Shown: piece by piece, positions 59,401-64,000 of the stretch
How positions within the stretch are numbered: the stretch's first letter is position 1
Layout: the number at the start of each line of letters is the position of its first letter
Assembly: GCA_030267565.1 (NCBI GenBank)
Contig: BRXU01000037.1
Coordinates: 124,001-188,000, forward strand
Origin: Pleodorina starrii
Taxonomy: Eukaryota > Chlorophyta > Chlorophyceae > Chlamydomonadales > Volvocaceae
DNA length: 64,000 nucleotides
Direction: 5' to 3'
Position numbers and translations under genes: made by a program
Notes under the pieces: generated by a model
Database searches by the model: none
Seen by the model: only the letters and a program-made list of their open reading frames with translations
What the model was told of the DNA's origin: nothing

Positions 59401-60700
59401 ACCGCGTCGCCGCCAGGCCAACTCAGACGGACGAGTATACGCGACAGCAGCGCAACAACGGCACGAGTCCCCCAAACTACAGGAGGCTTCGGGGTATCGT
59501 GAGGATTAGGAGCGGGGGGCGCCGGCGGCTGAACAGTGAACACCGTCCCCTCGTCATTGTGAGACCCGTTTCGCGGCGGCAAAATGTGATGTTGGGAGTG
59601 TTGGGGCGACACAGAGCCAGCCCGGACGGGCAGGCCGACAGGCTGACGGGCAGAATCGGAGCGGGGGCTACGGTGCGACGAGCTGACCCACGTGCTGTTG
59701 TTGGCCGGGACCACTATTGAGGTGGGGGGGAAGTGCATTCGGTCCGGCGCAGGGGTGCCTAAGACCGCCCAACGCCGGGAGGCAGTTCGAGAATGAGGAG
59801 AGAAAAGAGTGGAGAGGCGCGGAGCAGACAGGGAGAACGGGCGCTGCGATCCCCCAGATGCAGTCCGAGGGTGCCCGGCGCGCGCACAGTCGGTGCCGTA
59901 CCTGTACGGCAATGCGCAGCACGCGCTTCACGGGCTCGTGGTACGGCGGAAAGGGCTCCTTGAAGTCGGCCTTGCGGCGGCTGATCAGGTCGGTCACATT
60001 GCGGTCCATGTCCAGGAGCAGGTTGTACAGCGCGGATTCTGGTATGGCGGTTGAGACCTGGCGGTTGGGTGGTTAGCGGAGTGAACACAATCCGTTGGAA
60101 TCTTGGGATCCGTCGACCTTCAACGGTTCCAACGGACTAGATCTCAGGCAATCAATCGGGTTCACCACGGAAGACGCCAGCGTGTAGGGAGGGCCCCTAT
60201 CGTGGCAGGGCCTCAGTGCGGCTTCCCTTCCCAGCCGTTCCCAGCCTCCCAGCTTCCGTTAATTAGGCGCCCGCTCAAGGCTCCGTTTCTCTTACCCTTA
60301 CTGTCGAGCATATGTGACATATCCCACCTTCTCCTGTACCGTTTGCCGCTCCTGGCCGAACTTGCGCTTCTTTTGACGCTGTCCAGACCCTGCGCCCGCG
60401 GCGGTGGCCCCCTGCCGTGCAGCGGCGGTCGCGGCCACCGCGGCTGGCGCCAAGGCGCCAACGGCAGCCTGCGCGGGAGCTCCAGCAGCCGGCGCCACTA
60501 CAACCATTTGCGGCGCAACGCCAGCCGCCTGCACCGCAGACGCCGACAGAACGGAGCAGCAGCTGTCAGGGCACGCCCATGGCCTCGCTCGCGCTGGGCT
60601 CGTCGCCAGTTTAGGGACTCCTAAGTACCTGTTGCTGCATTGGCAACGCCCCATACTGGACGGCAGCTAGCTGCTGAGCGCTGGGTATTTGCATTTGCAT
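53472..60700 (-). CDS. SWP73: SWI/SNF chromatin-remodelling subunit, BAF60/SWP73 (SMARCD) type
   Basis: Eleven exons: 60629-60700, 60328-60528, 59902-60057, 58639-59095, 57837-57927, 57179-57287, 56903-56950, 55905-56002, 54755-54914, 54213-54341, 53472-53621. All joins keep phase; 556 residues. BAF60 proteins are core subunits of nuclear SWI/SNF remodellers and link them to transcription factors. An N-terminal QRQKKRKFG basic patch is followed by a conserved helical region (exon 3), then an Ala/Pro-rich insert that lengthens exon 4. VEVELDAEMYPG, CKATVLIWPDYQPER and PPLLAEVLGMMGHETRSRIM lead into the SWIB/MDM2 domain (about residues 318-410). The C-terminal signature is present: RRLNECRRRRALLLTFAHSP, ERRTEVFRQRWVEDAVMNYL. 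Exon 8 is read with donor GTACGA at 55904 because the alternative at 55896 breaks phase. Start MQMQIPSAQQ. The first intron acceptor is less certain. Confidence 0.9.
53968..54030 (+). repeat. (GGCAG)n pentanucleotide repeat in intron 10
   Basis: About twelve GGCAG units lie in the last intron of the BAF60-like gene. A second array of the same pentanucleotide is in the preceding intron. Confidence 0.95.
54354..54414 (+). repeat. (GGCAG)n pentanucleotide repeat in intron 9
   Basis: About twelve units begin some ten bases outside the acceptor of exon 10. In the transcript this is CTGCC, so it doubles as a pyrimidine-rich tract. Two adjacent introns carrying the same pentamer suggests slippage-prone spread or conversion. 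Confidence 0.95.
55068..55196 (+). repeat. Dispersed repeat, copy B, in intron 8 of the BAF60-like gene
   Basis: Partner of 29524-29647 at roughly 80-85 percent identity by eye. It lies antisense to the host gene. Both copies start TATATCCG and end at CAGCCA, with unrelated flanks, as expected for a short mobile element. Confidence 0.85.
56767..56817 (+). repeat. (AACC)n microsatellite in intron 7
   Basis: About twelve AACC units lie within the intron between exons 7 and 8 of the BAF60-like gene. A CTG-rich tract lies at 56520-56630 in the same intron. Confidence 0.95.
58387..58612 (+). repeat. 40-bp minisatellite with embedded (CCCCT)n in intron 4
   Basis: Three units of 40 bp start at 58387, 58427 and 58467 (CCCGTCTACGGGCTCTGGCC and so on). 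They are followed by a run of CCCCT pentamers to about 58574 and a fourth diverged unit at 58575. Expansion of the pentamer inside the minisatellite is visible. Confidence 0.9.
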
Positions 60701-60786
60701 CGCTGTTGTTTATCAGCGCACTTCAGCATATGGGGGTTCCTAATTACATTGCATACTTGTTTAATTTGTTCCCCAAGGGTGCTATA

Positions 60787-60797
60787 ACTTTATAGCC
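60787..60797 (-). promoter_or_regulatory. TATA box of the BAF60-like gene
   Basis: The minus strand reads GGCTATAAAG about 90 bp upstream of the ATG at 60700. This is a good core-promoter match with a plausible short 5' UTR. Confidence 0.45.
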
Positions 60798-61360
60798 GGA
60801 CAACACCGTGGGGCGTGGGCTCTAAAACAGTTGACGACGTTAAAAGAAATGCTGGATATCATAAGTTTGCAGTTGCTGGTTTTATGGCATGTTTATGGTT
60901 CCGGAAAAATTATGCATAAAAGTCGCTTCTAACTGTTCGGTTCCATGTCGCTCCAAAATTCCCGTACAACAATTGGACGACTTAGGCAAGCATTCTCGAA
61001 CTCGTTAGGTGAGCCTTTTGCTGCAGAAGTTAATTAACGAGGCGCAAGGCGCTACTGGGGACCGCTCCCCGTATGGCACGGAACTGAGCGGCAGTTGGTG
61101 AGAGGTTGCGCAGAACTGGCATCAGGGCTGGAAAAAGAGCCAGGCCTGGTTATAACTTTCTTTTCGCCAACACCCAAGAAAGATTTGAAAATACCGTGCG
61201 GCTCGGTCTACAGGCCAGGTGTTTTTTTCTGTACGGTATATTGCGAGTCGATCAACCGCTCAAGTGGAATTATGCCAGCGCAGACTACGAGAGCACTCAT
61301 TGCCACGTAAGTGAAGGTCGCGTGATAAGAGCAGAAGCGGCATCGCGAGGGCGTTTGGAG
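60798..61360. other. AT-richer upstream region of the BAF60-like gene
   Basis: No gene recognised. A plus-strand open frame starts at 61106 and runs into the satellite, but its first 85 codons match nothing I know. Confidence 0.4.
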
Positions 61361-63700
61361 GCCTCCGGGGGCCTCCGGGGGCCTTCGGGGGCCTTCGGGG
61401 GCCTCCGGGGGCCTTCGGGGGCCTTCGGGGGCGTACGGGGGCCTTCGGGGGCCTACGGGGGCCTCCGGGGGCCTTTGGGGGCCTTCGGGGGCCTTTGGGG
61501 GCCTTCGGGGGCCTACGGGGGCCTCCGGGGGCCTTTGGGGGCCTTCGGGGGCCTTTGGGGGCCTCCGGGGGCCTACGGGGGCCTACGGGGGCATTTAGGG
61601 GCCTCCGGGGGCCTTCGGGGGCCTTCGGGGGACTCCGGGGGCTTTCGGGGGCCTCCGGGGACCTTCGGGGGCCTCCGGGGGCCTCCGGGGGCCTTTGGGG
61701 GCCTTCGGGGGCCTTTGGGGGCCTTCGGGGGCCTCCGGGGACCTCCGGAAGCCTTCGGGGGCCTCCGGGGGCCTTTGGGGGCCTCCGGGGGTCTTCGGGG
61801 GCCTCCGGGGGCCTCCGGAAGCCTTCGGGGGCCTTCGGGGGCCTCCGGGGGCCTTGGGGGGCATTTGGGGGTCTCCGGGGGTCTTCGGGGGCCTCCGTGG
61901 GCCTCCGTGGGCCTCCGTGGGCCTCCGGGGGCCTTCAGGGGCCTCCGGGGGCCCCTAAGGGGATCTCCGGGGAACTCCGGGTCCTTCGGGGGCCTCCGGG
62001 CGCCTCCGGGGGCCTCCGGGGGCCTTCGGGGGCCATCGGGGGCCTCCGGGGGCCTCTGGCGGCCTTCAGGGGCCTCCGGGGGACTTCGGGGGCCTCCGTG
62101 GGCCTTCGGGGCCTCCGGGGGCCTCCGGGGGCCTTCGGGGGCCTTCGGGGGCCTCCGGTGGTCTTCGGGGGCCTCCGGGGGCCTTCGGGGGCCTCCGGGG
62201 GCCTTCGGGGGCCTTTGGGGGCCTTCGGGGGCCTCCGGGGACCTCCGGAAGCCTTCGGGGGCCTTCGGGGGCCTTCGGGGGCCTTCGGGGGCCTCCGGGG
62301 GCCTTCGGGGGCCTCCGGGGGCCTTCGGGGGCCTCCGGGGGCCTACGGGGGCATTTAGGGGCCTCCGGGGGCCTACGGGGGCCTTCGGGGACCTTCGGGG
62401 GCCTCCGGGGGCCTTCGGGGGCCTCCAGGAGCCTTGGGGGGCATTTGGGGGCCTCCGGGGGTCTTCGGGGGCCTCCGTGGGCCTCCGTGGGCCTCCGTGG
62501 GCCTCCGGGGGCCTTCAGGGGCCTCCGGGGGCCCCTAAGGGGATCTCCGGGGAACTCCGGGTCCTTCGGGGGCCTCCGGGCGCCTCCGGGGGCCTCCGGG
62601 GGCCTTCGGGGGCCTCCGGGGGCCTCCGGGGGCCTCCGGGGGCCTTCGGGGGCCTTCGGGGGCCTCCGGGGGTCTTCGGGGGCCTCCGGGGGTCTTCGGG
62701 GGCCTCCGGGGGCCTTCGGGGGCCTCCGGGGGCCTTTGAGGGCCTTCGGGGGCCTCCGGGGACCTCCGGAAGCCTTCGGGGGCCTCCGGGGGCCTTCGGG
62801 GGCCTTTGGGGGCCTTCGGGGGCCTCCGGGGACCTCCGGAAGCCTTCGGGGGCCTCCGGGGGCCTTTGGGGGCCTCCGGGGGTCTTCGGGGGCCTCCGGG
62901 GGCCTCCGGGGGCCTCCGGGAGCCTTCGGGGGCCTTCGGGGGCCTCCGGGAGCCTTGGGGGGCATTTGGGGGTCTCCGGGGGTCTTCGGGGGCCTCCGTG
63001 GGCCTCCGTGGGCCTCCGGGGGCCTTCAGGGGCCTCCGGGGGCCTTCGGGGGCCTCCGGGAGCCTTGGGGGGCATTTGGGGGTCTCCGGGGGTCTTCGGG
63101 GGCCTCCGTGGGCCTCCGTGGGCCTCCGGGGGCCTTCAGGGGCCTCCGGGGGCCCCTAAGGGGATCTCCGGGGAACTCCGGGTCCTTCGGGGGCCTCCGG
63201 GCGCCTCCGGGGGCCTCCGGGGGCCTTCGGGGGCCTCCGGGGGCCTCTGGCGGCCTTCAGGGGCCTCCGGGGGTCTTCGGGGGCCTCCGTGGGCCTTCGG
63301 GGGCCTTCGGGGGCCTCCGGGGGCCTTCGGGGGCCTCCGTGGGCCTTCGGGGGCCTTCGGGGGCCTCCGGGGGCCTTCGGGGGCCTCCGGGGGCCTTCGG
63401 GGGCCTCCGGGGGCCTTCGGGGACCTCCGGAAGCCTTCGGGGGCCTTCGGGGGCCTTCGGGGGCCTCCGGGGGCCTTTGGGGGCCTCCGGGGGCTTCGGG
63501 GGCCTTTGGGGGCCTCCAGGGGTCTTCGGGGGCCTCCGGGGGCCTCCGGGGGCCTTCGGGGGCCTTCGGGGGCCTTCGGGGGCCTCCGGGGGCCTCCGGG
63601 GGCCTTCAGGGGCCTCCGGGGGCCTTCGGGGGCCTCCGGGAGCCTTGGGGGGCATTTGGGGGTCTCCGGGGGTCTTCGGGGGCCTCCGGGGGCCCCTAAC
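61361..63700 (+). repeat. 10-bp G-rich minisatellite, about 234 units, with higher-order repeats
   Basis: The unit is GCCTYCGGGG with Y mostly T or C and scattered variants. A marker variant GCCCCTAAGG occurs at 61951, 62531 and 63152, and its first half recurs at 63692 where the array ends. Blocks of about 580, 621 and 540 bp have therefore been duplicated. The markers share long flanks including three CCTCCGTGGG units. The unit has no stop codon in most frames, so it yields collagen-like Gly/Pro frames on one strand and PPKAPGGPRR-like frames on the other; these are not credible genes. Confidence 0.95.
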
Positions 63701-63710
63701 ACTCGGGGAA

Positions 63711-64000
63711 AAGCTCAGTCATAAATCCATTCATATAGTGACCACCCGGTCATAATCCCAGTCATATGGCCTGTTGGCCCAGTATGACCAGTCATACGTC
63801 CAGTCATATGTGACATCCCAGTCATAACAGCCGGCTTGCAGTCATAACGTACATTTTGTACATTATGACTGCCCAGTCAAGTCCGGCCAGTCATAACCAG
63901 CCAGTCATGCCTGGGTTATCGGTCATTATGTACCAGTCATACCTGAACAGCCGGCCGGTCATAATATGTCCTTCCTTTTATTATATGTGCTACCAGTTAT
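63711..64000 (+). repeat. Cluster of CAGTCATA motifs, continuing past the window
   Basis: CAGTCAT occurs at least nine times in 290 bp with irregular spacing, plus CGGTCAT variants and inverted ATGACTG. It contains a hairpin at 63839-63871 (15-bp arms with one mismatch, three-base loop). The base composition changes sharply from the GC-rich satellite to AT-rich. No coding potential was seen. Confidence 0.85.

Noticed and set aside
61361..63700. CRISPR-like array
   Set aside because: There are no unique spacers between constant repeats; it is a continuous 10-bp minisatellite in a eukaryotic genome.
61106..63724. 872-codon plus-strand frame encoding a Gly/Pro/Arg collagen-like protein
   Set aside because: The satellite unit has no stop codon in this frame and equally long frames exist on the other strand. 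The unit drifts by single bases without regard to frame, and the first 85 codons show no known domain.

Overview
The window looks like nuclear DNA of a volvocine green alga (Chlamydomonas/Gonium/Volvox group). The evidence is GC-rich intron-dense genes with GT-AG introns, Gly/Ala/Pro low-complexity linkers, Ty3/gypsy and Ty1/copia retrotransposon remains, a tRNA-derived SINE, a short TTTTAGGG-like interstitial tract and abundant minisatellites. There is no prokaryotic signature (no operons, no Shine-Dalgarno sites). Splice sites below were read by eye and checked for phase continuity; they are predictions. Species cannot be fixed without a search.

Layout. (1) 1-3848, minus: 5' two thirds of an AMP-forming acyl-CoA synthetase-like gene, running off the left edge. 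(2) 3849-8282: no recognisable gene, several repeat blocks. (3) 8283-18540: a retrotransposon nest. A broken Ty3/gypsy element (minus, about 8930-17830) carries Gag, a degenerate protease, a transmembrane segment, RT, RNase H, a cytosine-C5-methyltransferase-like domain without its PC motif, integrase and a PHD finger. A tRNA-derived SINE (12850-13182) splits its RT region and is flanked by a 15-bp target-site duplication. Its 3' end is folded back as a 658-bp inverted repeat, and its 5' end abuts a decayed Ty1/copia RT/RNase H fragment. (4) 19445-35134, plus: a 22-exon gene for a protein of about 1,680 residues with a myristoylation-type N-terminus, low-complexity linkers and two C-terminal universal-stress-protein-like domains. 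(5) 35135-40540: no recognisable gene. (6) 40541-43931 (minus) and 45267-47897 (plus): a head-to-head pair of F-box/ankyrin-like paralogues around a 1.3-kb spacer with a 27-bp palindrome. (7) 49949-52000, minus: an intronless gene for an acidic 683-residue protein with three copies of an unrecognised repeat. (8) 53472-60700, minus: an 11-exon gene for a SWI/SNF BAF60/SWP73-type subunit. (9) 61361-63700: a 10-bp G-rich minisatellite of about 234 units with higher-order structure, followed to the window end by a cluster of CAGTCATA motifs.

No operon-like cooperation is expected. The functional threads are lipid/acyl activation, stress-domain signalling, probable ubiquitin-ligase adaptors, chromatin remodelling and a mobile-element cluster. 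The best candidates for novelty are the gypsy domain architecture (methyltransferase-like, PHD and membrane segment), its perfect foldback, the triple-repeat acidic protein, the composite universal-stress protein and the G5N5 satellite.
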